Below are positions 41,266 through 48,817 of a DNA stretch of 48,817 nt, piece after piece. The stretch comes from Paracoccaceae bacterium (GTDB lineage: Bacteria > Pseudomonadota > Alphaproteobacteria > Rhodobacterales > Rhodobacteraceae): NCBI GenBank assembly GCA_024642725.1, contig JAHEAO010000019.1:1-48817 (forward strand), in the 5' to 3' direction. The translations under genes and the position numbers were made by a program. How positions within the stretch are numbered: position 1 is the stretch's first letter; every line of letters starts with the position of its first letter. Under the pieces are notes generated by a model. The model was not told where the DNA came from. It did no database searches and was given only the letters and a program-made list of their open reading frames with translations.

Positions 41266-41342
41266 GCGGTTGTAGCTCAGTTGGTTAGAGTACCGGCCTG
41301 TCACGCCGGGGGTCGCGGGTTCGAGCCCCGTCAACCGCGCCA
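41266..41342 (+). tRNA. tRNA-Asp (anticodon GUC), copy 1
   Basis: Acceptor GCGGTTG/CAACCGC, anticodon stem CCGGC/GCCGG with loop CTGTCAC (anticodon GTC), T-stem GCGGG/CCCGT and T-loop TTCGAGC. Encoded CCA. Substrate for Tgt, whose gene is also in this window. Confidence 0.95.
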
Positions 41343-41377
41343 TCGCTGCCCCGTCCGAGATTGCCCGAGACCCATGC

Positions 41378-41454
41378 GCGGTTGTAGCTCAGTTGGTTAG
41401 AGTACCGGCCTGTCACGCCGGGGGTCGCGGGTTCGAGCCCCGTCAACCGCGCCA
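41378..41454 (+). tRNA. tRNA-Asp (anticodon GUC), copy 2
   Basis: Identical to copy 1 over the whole gene including CCA; the two start 112 bp apart, with unrelated 35-bp flanks, so this looks like a maintained tandem duplication. Confidence 0.95.
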
Positions 41455-41513
41455 TTTATTCCAAAATGTGAATTTGTTCTTGACGATTCCGAACGCTCGG
41501 TGTCTTCAAGGGT

Positions 41514-41732
41514 ATGGAATTTCTTGACAGCATACCCCTTCAGATTTTGATTCTGGCGGCGCTAACACTAGGTTTAGCGCCATTTTTCCCCGAACCGCAT
41601 CTCTGGGAAAAGCTTAAGATGCTGTTCTCTGGCACACTTTCCAAGCCGATCGATGTTTTTGATCTGCTGCTGCATGCCACACCGTGGATATTCCTTGCGG
41701 CAAAGCTGATCCGGATGGCAACGACCCGCTAG
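41514..41732 (+). CDS. Small two-helix membrane protein
   Basis: 72 aa with two hydrophobic segments (IPLQILILAALTLGLAPFF and LLLHATPWIFLAAKLIRMA) around a charged loop (EPHLWEKLKMLFSG). This pattern is widely found in proteobacteria, sometimes labelled an RND transporter protein, although it is far too short to be one. Its last codons overlap the stop of the convergent M20 gene by 4 bp. Function unknown. Confidence 0.72.
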   Translation: MEFLDSIPLQILILAALTLGLAPFFPEPHLWEKLKMLFSGTLSKPIDVFDLLLHATPWIFLAAKLIRMATTR

Positions 41733-43102
41733 CGGTTCAAAGCATCAAGCACCCTAGCCCAACTGCGGATACCCTTGTGAAAAGACCGCAAGTCGTATTT
41801 TTCGTTCGGTGAATGGATCATATCGTCGGGATGTCCAAAGCCGATCAGCATCGCATCCATGTTAAGTATTTCCTTGAAATATCCGGCGATTGGAATTGAT
41901 CCGCCGCCACCGATAAAGGCCGCTTCGTTTGGCCATTCCTCGGACAGGGCCTGCCGGGCCCTTTCAAAGGCCGGGTCCGAGATCGTCATTTGCGAAGCTG
42001 GCGCTGCCCCATGTTCCTTGAACTCGGCGCGGCAGTCCGGCGGCAACATTGCCTGAACATAGGCCCGAAAGGTCTCCCTAATTTTTTCGGGATCCTGGGT
42101 GCCTACCAGCCGAAAGCTGATCTTCGTGTGTGCCTTGGACGGCAAAACGGTTTTGAAGCCATCACCGGTATAACCGCCCCAGATTCCGTTGACTTCGCAA
42201 GTCGGCCTCGCCCAAGTCATTTCAAGTGTGGTGCGCCCCTGTTCGCCGGCAGGATGCGATAAGCCAACGTCGCCCAGAAATGCCTCTTCATCGAATCCCA
42301 GCGCATCCCACTGGGCCAATATCGCCGGATCGGTTTCTGGCACGCCTCGATAAAAGTCGGGCAGCGTAATTCGCCCGGTGTCATCGTGTAGTCCCGAGAT
42401 GATGCGCGACAGAACCCTGATCGGGTTGATCGCGGCGCCGCCGTAGAGTCCGGAATGAAGGTCCTTGTCGGGGCCGATTATGGTGACTTCTTCACCTAGA
42501 AGCCCGCGCAGCGAAGTGATGATCGAAGGGGTGTTCTGATCGAACATCCCGGTGTCGCAGATCAGCGCGATGTCGCCGGTCAACTCGGCAGCATTTTCCT
42601 TCATGAACGGGATCAGAGAGGGCGATTGAGATTCTTCTTCACCTTCCAGGAGGAACGTGATCCTCGCCGGCAGGCAGCCGTGTACTTCTTTCCAGGCCCG
42701 GCACGCCTCGATGAATGTCATCAGTTGCCCCTTGTCGTCCGCCGCGCCGCGCCCCCTTATCACCTTTCCTGCAACTGTGTCCTCGACGGTAGGTTCAAAA
42801 GGTGGGCGTTTCCAAAGGTCAAGAGGATCAACAGGTTGCACGTCATAGTGGCCATAGAAAACTAGATGAGGTCCGCTGTCGCCAACGTGTCCGACCACCA
42901 TCGGGTGACCAGAGGTCGGCCGACTTTCGGCATTCACTCCGAGGCTTCTCAGTTCCCGGACGAGCCATTCGGCTGCGTCCTTGCAATCTTCTTTGTATGC
43001 AGGATCCGTCGAGATCGAAGGTATGCGCAGCAGCCCTTTCAACCGTTCAATTGCTTGATCCAGATCATGGTCGATGCGGTCGAGGACAGGTTTGACTGAC
43101 AT
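41729..43102 (-). CDS. M20-family dipeptidase
   Basis: 457 aa from the ATG at 43102, after GAAGGA. The binuclear zinc site is complete: H and D in YGHYDVQPVDP, D in RGAADDKGQ, E-E in LLEGEEES, and the C-terminal H in GHPDDMIHSPNE. The DKDLHSGLYGG lid region is also typical. Such enzymes cleave dipeptides or related N-acyl compounds in the cytoplasm. No signal peptide. Confidence 0.9.
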   Translation of the reverse strand: MSVKPVLDRIDHDLDQAIERLKGLLRIPSISTDPAYKEDCKDAAEWLVRELRSLGVNAESRPTSGHPMVVGHVGDSGPHLVFYGHYDVQPVDPLDLWKRPPFEPTVEDTVAGKVIRGRGAADDKGQLMTFIEACRAWKEVHGCLPARITFLLEGEEESQSPSLIPFMKENAAELTGDIALICDTGMFDQNTPSIITSLRGLLGEEVTIIGPDKDLHSGLYGGAAINPIRVLSRIISGLHDDTGRITLPDFYRGVPETDPAILAQWDALGFDEEAFLGDVGLSHPAGEQGRTTLEMTWARPTCEVNGIWGGYTGDGFKTVLPSKAHTKISFRLVGTQDPEKIRETFRAYVQAMLPPDCRAEFKEHGAAPASQMTISDPAFERARQALSEEWPNEAAFIGGGGSIPIAGYFKEILNMDAMLIGFGHPDDMIHSPNEKYDLRSFHKGIRSWARVLDALNR

Positions 43103-43305
43103 GGCGCGGTATTCCTTCAACTAGCCAGGTTGCCCGAGACAGTATCAGGGCGCCGCCAAAGGTCTAGTCATGCAGGAAGCGTTTGGTATCGTTGCGCGGG
43201 CGGGGTTCTGCGCGTCAAAATGTAACGTTTCTTGAATATGTATGGAAATGGCCGGTCGATGGGTGCTAAGAGCCTAAAACCAGACCCGCGGGGGGGAACA
43301 GACAC

Positions 43306-44529
43306 TTGAATTACGACCTGCAACTCGACGCAGCACTTCAGCGGTTGCATGACGAAGGACGTTACCGGACCTTCATCGACATCGAGCGCCGCAAAGGGGC
43401 CTTCCCACACGCAGTTTGGCGTCGCCCGGATGGACAGGAACAGCCGGTGACCGTCTGGTGCGGCAATGACTATCTCGGCATGGGGCAGCACCCCGTCGTG
43501 CTTGACGCCATGCATGAGGCGCTGGATGCCGCGGGTGCAGGGTCTGGCGGGACACGGAATATCTCCGGGACAACGGTTTATCACAAGAGACTTGAAGCTG
43601 AGCTTGCAGACCTTCATGGCAAGGAAGCGGCACTTCTTTTTACCAGCGCCTATATTGCGAATGACGCGACGCTTTCGACGCTGCCCAAGCTCTTTCAGGG
43701 CCTCATCATCTATTCCGACGCATTGAACCACGCCTCGATGATCGAAGGGGTTCGCCGCAACGGCGGAGCAAAACGCATTTTCCGGCACAATGATGTTGCT
43801 CACCTGCGCGAATTGCTTGAAGCGGATGACCCGGAGGTCCCGAAGTTGATCGCTTTCGAGTCGATCTACTCGATGGATGGTGATTTTGGCCCGATTGAGG
43901 AGATTTGCGATCTGGCGGATGAATTCGGCGCGTTGACCTATATCGACGAGGTCCACGCTGTTGGCATGTATGGCCCGCGCGGCGCTGGCGTCGCCGAACG
44001 GGACGGGCTGATGGACCGGATCGATATCATTAACGGAACACTGGCCAAGGCCTATGGAGTCATGGGCGGATACATCGCCGCGACAACGAAGATGGTCGAT
44101 GCAATCCGGTCCTATGCGCCGGGATTCATCTTTACGACTTCACTCCCGCCCGCCGTGGCCGCCGGAGCGGCGGCGTCGGTCCGGCATCTCAAGACCGATC
44201 AGGGCCTGCGGGACCGCCACCAGATGCAGGCGCGAATTCTCAAGATGCGCTTGAAAGGACTTGGACTTCCGATCATTGACCACGGCAGCCATATCGTGCC
44301 GGTTCATGTCGGCGATCCGGTTCATTGCAAGATGCTTTCGGATATGTTGCTTGCCGAATACGGGATTTATGCGCAACCGATCAACTTTCCGACCGTGCCT
44401 CGCGGAACGGAGCGTTTGCGCTTTACCCCGTCTCCGGTTCATGGATCTGACGAAGTCGACAAATTGGTCAAGGCATTGGACCAGCTTTGGGCGCATTGTG
44501 CGCTAAATCGCGCTGACCTGTCAGCGTGA
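43306..44529 (+). CDS. hemA: 5-Aminolevulinate synthase
   Basis: 407 aa. Condenses glycine and succinyl-CoA to 5-aminolevulinate, the Shemin route that marks alphaproteobacteria. PLP-binding lysine is K248 in [12 protein letters not shown], matching Rhodobacter ALAS. The start is TTG, after a G-run and 9 nt; no in-frame ATG or GTG keeps the conserved N-terminus [19 protein letters not shown]. The weak start codon could lower synthesis. GGTRNISG and [10 protein letters not shown] are conserved substrate motifs. Confidence 0.95.
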   Translation: MNYDLQLDAALQRLHDEGRYRTFIDIERRKGAFPHAVWRRPDGQEQPVTVWCGNDYLGMGQHPVVLDAMHEALDAAGAGSGGTRNISGTTVYHKRLEAELADLHGKEAALLFTSAYIANDATLSTLPKLFQGLIIYSDALNHASMIEGVRRNGGAKRIFRHNDVAHLRELLEADDPEVPKLIAFESIYSMDGDFGPIEEICDLADEFGALTYIDEVHAVGMYGPRGAGVAERDGLMDRIDIINGTLAKAYGVMGGYIAATTKMVDAIRSYAPGFIFTTSLPPAVAAGAAASVRHLKTDQGLRDRHQMQARILKMRLKGLGLPIIDHGSHIVPVHVGDPVHCKMLSDMLLAEYGIYAQPINFPTVPRGTERLRFTPSPVHGSDEVDKLVKALDQLWAHCALNRADLSA

Positions 44530-44638
44530 TTTTTCGTCGGGTGCAAACCCGCTTGTAGTATGATAAACTTTTGCTCAATAGGCTAGCGAAGCTCTCGAAT
44601 CGTTGGCGCTTGGGGACAGGTGATATGGGGCAGGACGC

Positions 44639-45853
44639 ATGATCGGGCGGAGGTCCACTCCACCGGCAGAAGAACCGGCAAAGCCTAGGGGCTTTGACGA
44701 TTTTGACTTGCGCCTTGGCGACATCATGCGCGGTGAGCGCGCGACGATGGCCAAATCCCTTCTTGACGTCCAGCGTGAACTCAAGATCAAGGCGACTTAC
44801 ATCGCCGCAATTGAAAACGCAGATCCTACGGCCTTTGAAACACAAGGTTTCATAGCGGGCTATGTGCGTTCCTATGCGCGCTACCTGAACCTTGATCCTG
44901 AATGGGCCTATGCACGTTTCTGCGAAGAAGGGAACTTTGCGACCGCACATGGCATGTCTCCCGCGGCGTCTGGAAGCAGGGCGGCGAAATCCGAAGCAGC
45001 CGTCGCCAAGAGGATTCGCGATCCTTTTGCAGACCCCGATGCGATCTTCATACCGCGCGGCGAAGCACTCGTTTCCAGGATTGAACCCGGCGCGGTAGGG
45101 TCCTCATTGGTGCTGCTGGCTCTGATCGGTGTCATCGGCTACGGCGGCTGGTCAGTCTTGCAGGAAATCCAGAAGGTCCAGTTTGCCCCGGTGGAGCAGA
45201 CGCCGGGCGTGACCTCAACTCTTGAAACATTTGCGCAGAGCGATACGCGGTTGGCCGATGCTGGCGAGCAGTCTGATTTTATGGCTCCGAGTTCGGATGC
45301 ATTGGACAGGCTTTATCGTCCACAGGCCTTGGACGTGCCGGTTCTGGTTGCACGCGATGGCCCGATTTCCACACTTGACCCCTCAGCGGTGGGGACTCTC
45401 GCTCTTGAGCGCCCGAATGAAATGCTGGCGGTTCGCAATCTTACAGAGGTCGTGGACCCGATCGAGGCTCCGGTTCAGGTCGTCGCTGCCGACGTTACGG
45501 AGGTCGTTCTCTTTGCCGTCCGTCCGTCTTGGGTCCGGGTCAATTCGGCGGACGGAACCGTGCTGTTCGAAAAGATACTTGATGCCGGTGAGAAATATGT
45601 TCTGCCAAAGTCCGAAGAACCTCCGGTTCTGCGGGCTGGGAATGCGGGATCAGTCTATTTCACCGTCAATGGCGAAAACTACGGACCCGCTGGTACCGGA
45701 CCTTCTGTCGTAAAAAACGTGGTTCTGGCGGAAGCTGAACTCAAGGAAAACTACACCGTTGCGGACCTGACCAAGGACAGTGATCTGGCCAAGTTCGTCG
45801 CGGTTGCAGAGGTGCAGGCGCTGCCCGACCAACAGCAGCCGGCCACGGAATAA
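44639..45853 (+). CDS. RodZ-like HTH membrane protein
   Basis: 404 aa. An N-terminal Xre-type HTH (residues about 25-95: [20 protein letters not shown] and [18 protein letters not shown]) resembles the RodZ domain that contacts MreB. One transmembrane helix follows ([18 protein letters not shown], about residues 156-173). The C-terminal region has a DUF4115-like segment ([20 protein letters not shown]). Likely involved in cell shape. The gene ends 76 bp before ispG on the same strand. Confidence 0.8.
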   Translation: MIGRRSTPPAEEPAKPRGFDDFDLRLGDIMRGERATMAKSLLDVQRELKIKATYIAAIENADPTAFETQGFIAGYVRSYARYLNLDPEWAYARFCEEGNFATAHGMSPAASGSRAAKSEAAVAKRIRDPFADPDAIFIPRGEALVSRIEPGAVGSSLVLLALIGVIGYGGWSVLQEIQKVQFAPVEQTPGVTSTLETFAQSDTRLADAGEQSDFMAPSSDALDRLYRPQALDVPVLVARDGPISTLDPSAVGTLALERPNEMLAVRNLTEVVDPIEAPVQVVAADVTEVVLFAVRPSWVRVNSADGTVLFEKILDAGEKYVLPKSEEPPVLRAGNAGSVYFTVNGENYGPAGTGPSVVKNVVLAEAELKENYTVADLTKDSDLAKFVAVAEVQALPDQQQPATE

Positions 45854-45929
45854 CCGCGGGCCTCTGGTTGCCAGATGGCGGCGCGGCCTCTATTTGATCC
45901 CTGAACTCATTTCAGATGCAAGGCGCACA

Positions 45930-47051
45930 ATGTCGCTGAATTCCATTCGTCCCTGGCGCAATATTTACCGGCGCAAATCGCGACAGATCATGGTCGGCAA
46001 TGTGCCGGTCGGTGGCGACGCCCCGATTTCGGTTCAGACCATGACGAACACAGATACATCGGATGTCAAGGCGACGGTCTTGCAAGTGCTGGCTGCGGCT
46101 GAGGCAGGGGCTGACATCGTGCGCGTTTCTACTCCGGATCAAGCCTCGACGACTGCGCTGCGGCATATTGTGGCCGAAAGTCCGGTGCCAATCGTTGCGG
46201 ACATCCATTTTCATTACAAGCGCGCAATTGAAGCGGCCGAGGCCGGAGCGGCTTGTCTGCGTATCAACCCCGGCAACATTGGTTCGAAGGAACGTGTCCG
46301 CGAGGTGATCCGCGCAGCCAAGGACCATGGGTGTTCAATCCGAATTGGAGTGAATGCCGGGTCGCTTGAAAGGCATCTCTTGGAAAAATATGCAGAGCCT
46401 TGTCCCGACGCGATGGTCGAAAGCGGCTTGGACCACATTAAGATCTTGCAGGATAACGACTTTCACGAATTCAAGATCAGTGTGAAGGCCTCCGACGTAT
46501 TCCTTGCAGCGGCGGCCTACCAACAACTCGCCGACGCAACGGACGCTCCGATCCATCTTGGAATAACCGAGGCCGGTGGCCTGATGACGGGGACAATCAA
46601 ATCAGCCATAGGTCTTGGAAACCTGCTTTGGATGGGAATTGGCGACACGATCCGTGTAAGCCTTTCGGCCGACCCCATTCAGGAAGTCAAGGTTGGCTAC
46701 GAGATATTGAAGTCGCTGGGGCTGCGCCACCGGGGTGTGAACATCATTTCATGTCCTTCGTGTGCGAGGCAGGGGTTTGACGTAATCAAGACGGTCGAAG
46801 AGCTGGAACAGAGACTCTCGCACATCAAGACACCGATGAGCCTGTCGATCATCGGCTGTGTGGTGAACGGGCCCGGTGAGGCTTTGATGACCGATGTAGG
46901 ATTCACTGGCGGCGGCGCGGGCGCAGGCATGGTCTATCTCGCGGGCAAGCAAAGCCACAAGTTGTCAAACGCGCAGATGGTCGATCACATCGTCGAACTT
47001 GTCGAAAAGCGCGCAGCCGAGCTTGAGGCCGTCGAACAGGCCGCCGAGTAG
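45930..47051 (+). CDS. ispG: 4-Hydroxy-3-methylbut-2-enyl diphosphate synthase
   Basis: 373 aa from the ATG at 45930; a reading from 45780 overlaps the RodZ-like gene and is not conserved. Penultimate step of the MEP isoprenoid pathway. The [4Fe-4S] ligands are C275 and C278 in [11 protein letters not shown] and C310 in [11 protein letters not shown] with E317. [15 protein letters not shown] and [13 protein letters not shown] are the TIM-barrel motifs. Convergent with dsbA, 3 bp apart. Confidence 0.95.
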   Translation: MSLNSIRPWRNIYRRKSRQIMVGNVPVGGDAPISVQTMTNTDTSDVKATVLQVLAAAEAGADIVRVSTPDQASTTALRHIVAESPVPIVADIHFHYKRAIEAAEAGAACLRINPGNIGSKERVREVIRAAKDHGCSIRIGVNAGSLERHLLEKYAEPCPDAMVESGLDHIKILQDNDFHEFKISVKASDVFLAAAAYQQLADATDAPIHLGITEAGGLMTGTIKSAIGLGNLLWMGIGDTIRVSLSADPIQEVKVGYEILKSLGLRHRGVNIISCPSCARQGFDVIKTVEELEQRLSHIKTPMSLSIIGCVVNGPGEALMTDVGFTGGGAGAGMVYLAGKQSHKLSNAQMVDHIVELVEKRAAELEAVEQAAE

Positions 47052-47054
47052 GGG

Positions 47055-47798
47055 CTATTCGCCCCTGACTTGAGCAACGACCTGTTGCATTCCGTCGAGC
47101 GGCACGTAGCCGCGAAGCATCTGATCGCCAATCACGAAACCTGGTGTGCCGTTGACCTGCATGCGTTGTGCCAGGGCATGGTTCTTGGCTATTACGTCGC
47201 TGACCGCGTCACTGTCCATCTGTGCCATGATTGCGGCGGCATCCAGATTTTGGGACTCGGCCAGATTTTCGAGCGATGCAGTCGAAATCTGTCCGCGGAA
47301 AGTCATCAATTCATTGTGAATTTGCTCGTAGGCGTCATCGCCGGCCACCTGCTTGACCGAAATTGCAAAGCGAGAGGCCAAGACCGAAGCATCTCCCAAG
47401 ATCGGAAACTCTTTGACGATGTAGCGGATATTGCCGTCGCCCTCGATCAACTGCGTGACTTCGGGATGAGCCTTTTTGCAATAGCCGCATTGATAGTCGA
47501 GAAATTCGACAACGGTCACGTCACCTTCCGGGTTGCCCCCCACGAACGAATAGCCATCGTCGAAAAGCGCGTCGGCATTTGCCTGTATCAGCGCCTGATC
47601 GTTCCCAACCTGCGCTTCGGCCTGCCGCTTTTCCAGAACTCCGATGGCTTCCATCAATACTTCCGGATTGTCGAGCAGGTATGCGCGTACTTCATCGCGA
47701 AATGCCTGACGTTCTGCATCTGTCAAAGAACTCAAATCCGTAGCGCCAGCCGGTATGGCAAGGGACATGAGCAAAACAGCTGTTGCTAGGCGGTTCAT
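47055..47798 (-). CDS. DsbA-family thiol oxidoreductase
   Basis: 247 aa with a signal peptide (cleavage near IPAGA-T). The redox motif is CGYC at residues 104-107 in DYQCGYCKKA, and the cis-Pro loop is NGTPGFVIG. The N-terminal insert is helical (residues about 25-80), as in the BdbD/ScsC-like DsbA branch. Likely forms or isomerises disulfides in the periplasm. Divergent from the aminotransferase gene. Confidence 0.88.
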   Translation of the reverse strand: MNRLATAVLLMSLAIPAGATDLSSLTDAERQAFRDEVRAYLLDNPEVLMEAIGVLEKRQAEAQVGNDQALIQANADALFDDGYSFVGGNPEGDVTVVEFLDYQCGYCKKAHPEVTQLIEGDGNIRYIVKEFPILGDASVLASRFAISVKQVAGDDAYEQIHNELMTFRGQISTASLENLAESQNLDAAAIMAQMDSDAVSDVIAKNHALAQRMQVNGTPGFVIGDQMLRGYVPLDGMQQVVAQVRGE

Positions 47799-47916
47799 AG
47801 GTATCTCCGGTCTGTGGCTTTCGCCGCATCTATCATATCACGCGCCAGCGTCCAGCCGACATTGACCTTCGAAGCTACCCGGTGCACGACACAGAGCAAA
47901 GGATAAGGAATGGATC

Positions 47917-48817
47917 ATGCGCAACTCAAGACGAAGTGAAGTTGATCCCTTTATTGTGATGGACGTCATGGAAGCCGCTCGAAAGGCCGAGGAAAACGGA
48001 CAAAGCATCGTTCATATGGAAGTTGGTCAGCCCGGCACGCCCGCACCTGCCGCCGCGCGCACCGCACTGACAAAGGCGATGGAGGCCGGTCCGCTCGGCT
48101 ATACCGTCGCGCTTGGGCTGCCAAGCCTGCGCAGCCGGGTCGCCCGGTTATATAAAGACTGGTATGACCTGACCATCAACCCGGAGCGGGTGGTGATCAC
48201 CTCGGGATCTTCGGCAGGGTTCATCCTTGCGTTCACGGCATTGTTCGATGCAGGTGACCGGGTCGGTCTGGGGGAGCCGGGATATCCATCTTACCGTCAG
48301 ATATTGAAGGCGCTGGATCTGGTGCCCGTGGGAATACCGACTGCCGATGGAAATCGCCTGCAGCCCGTGCCATCCGATCTTCCCAGTGACTTGAGCGGGC
48401 TGATAGTCGCATCGCCATCGAACCCGTCGGGCACGATGCTGAGTAGAACCGCGCTGTCTGAGTTGATCAGGGCCTGTCATGGCCAAGGTGCTTCATTCGT
48501 TTCCGATGAGATCTATCACGGGATCCAATACGGTGACCGCCCGGTTTCGGCGCTGGAGATCAGTGACGACGTCTATGTCATCAATTCGTTTTCCAAGTAT
48601 TTCAGCATGACCGGCTGGCGGGTCGGCTGGATGGTCGTTCCGGAAGACCATGTGCGCACGATCGAAAGGCTGGCGCAGAACCTGTTCATATGTCCTTCCC
48701 ACGCCAGCCAGGTTGCGGCCCTTGCTGCCATGGACTGCGATACCGAATTGCAGGCCAATCTTGCTGTCTATGCCGAAAACAGGAAACTGATGATGGCCGG
48801 TTTGCCCGATGCAGGAT
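47917..48817 (+). CDS. Class I/II aminotransferase (partial)
   Basis: 301 codons before the window ends; the 3' end is missing. Start ATG 47917 after AAGGA. The PLP lysine is K227 in NSFSKYFSMTGWRVGW. Conserved regions: GQPGTPAP, SPSNPSGTML with the cofactor-binding Asn, and the SDEIYHGIQYGD segment. An aspartate/tyrosine/aromatic aminotransferase-like enzyme; the amino acid is not readable. No ORF call exists because the frame runs off the edge. Confidence 0.92.
   Translation, partial: MRNSRRSEVDPFIVMDVMEAARKAEENGQSIVHMEVGQPGTPAPAAARTALTKAMEAGPLGYTVALGLPSLRSRVARLYKDWYDLTINPERVVITSGSSAGFILAFTALFDAGDRVGLGEPGYPSYRQILKALDLVPVGIPTADGNRLQPVPSDLPSDLSGLIVASPSNPSGTMLSRTALSELIRACHGQGASFVSDEIYHGIQYGDRPVSALEISDDVYVINSFSKYFSMTGWRVGWMVVPEDHVRTIERLAQNLFICPSHASQVAALAAMDCDTELQANLAVYAENRKLMMAGLPDAG

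Overview
The window looks like a chromosomal segment of a Rhodobacteraceae (Roseobacter-clade) alphaproteobacterium. The support is a high-GC genome with Shemin-pathway 5-aminolevulinate synthase (HemA), an Entner-Doudoroff edd-eda pair, a TakP-like TRAP transporter, a DksA with a single cysteine, and several small DUF families typical of that group (DUF2852, DUF2927, DUF1344-like, DUF1127-like). This placement rests on recognising protein families, not on a database search. No rRNA, insertion sequence, prophage, CRISPR array or origin was seen. Most of the window is ordinary core genome in tightly packed operons.

Layout. 1-1.6 kb: a secreted EF-hand protein, an autoinducer-binding LuxR-type protein without its DNA-binding domain, and a small secreted protein. 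1.7-4.3 kb: ilvB-ilvH (acetolactate synthase), preceded by a complete attenuator consisting of a sigma70-like promoter, a 15-codon leader peptide rich in Ile/Val/Leu codons, and an intrinsic terminator. 4.3-10 kb: a CaCA-family cation exchanger, then a three-gene TRAP transporter. 10.1-12.6 kb: minus-strand Bpt aminoacyl transferase, RDD protein, DUF2852 protein (two palindromes upstream) and a YbaK-type deacylase. 12.7-15.8 kb: glnE and a small hypothetical gene. 15.8-18.6 kb: a degraded C-terminal fragment of a VOC/PhnB-like gene, eda and edd, with a LacI-type operator in front of edd.

18.7-21.4 kb: a 54-codon monocistron, a lipoprotein, an RlmI-like methyltransferase and a translationally coupled PIN-domain protein. 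21.4-28.3 kb: a dense minus-strand run, probably one operon (MoxR ATPase, GNAT, DUF2927 lipoprotein, 54-aa membrane protein, CoxE-like VWA protein, M24-like enzyme, hypothetical, DedA, M48 protease). 28.5-30.2 kb: dksA and an FAD monooxygenase. 30.2-33.1 kb: minus-strand tpiA, TfoX-like, A-type Fe-S carrier, DUF3307 membrane protein and a SatD-family protein. 33.2-39 kb: sufT-like, tgt, a DUF4239-like membrane protein, lon and an HU-like gene.

39-41.5 kb: tRNA-Val(CAC), a small secreted protein, two small minus-strand genes, a histidine phosphatase, tRNA-Val(UAC) and two identical tRNA-Asp genes. 41.5-48.8 kb: a small membrane protein, an M20 dipeptidase, hemA, a RodZ-like protein, ispG, a DsbA-like thiol oxidoreductase, and an aminotransferase cut by the window end.

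The best candidate for a little-described system is the SatD-DUF3307 pair (31.7-33.1 kb). The SatD-like protein combines motifs resembling a nucleotide-cyclase/GGDEF palm fold with a C-terminal helix-turn-helix. Its gene overlaps that of a polytopic membrane protein, and a cluster of GCTTGCA/TGCAAGC half-sites lies immediately upstream. The cyclase comparison is my inference and needs a structure prediction. Other points worth attention are the ilv attenuator, the HTH-less LuxR protein with a palindrome at its start, an unannotated 30-codon membrane peptide with a near-ideal ribosome binding site upstream of lon, and the frameshifted VOC remnant next to eda.
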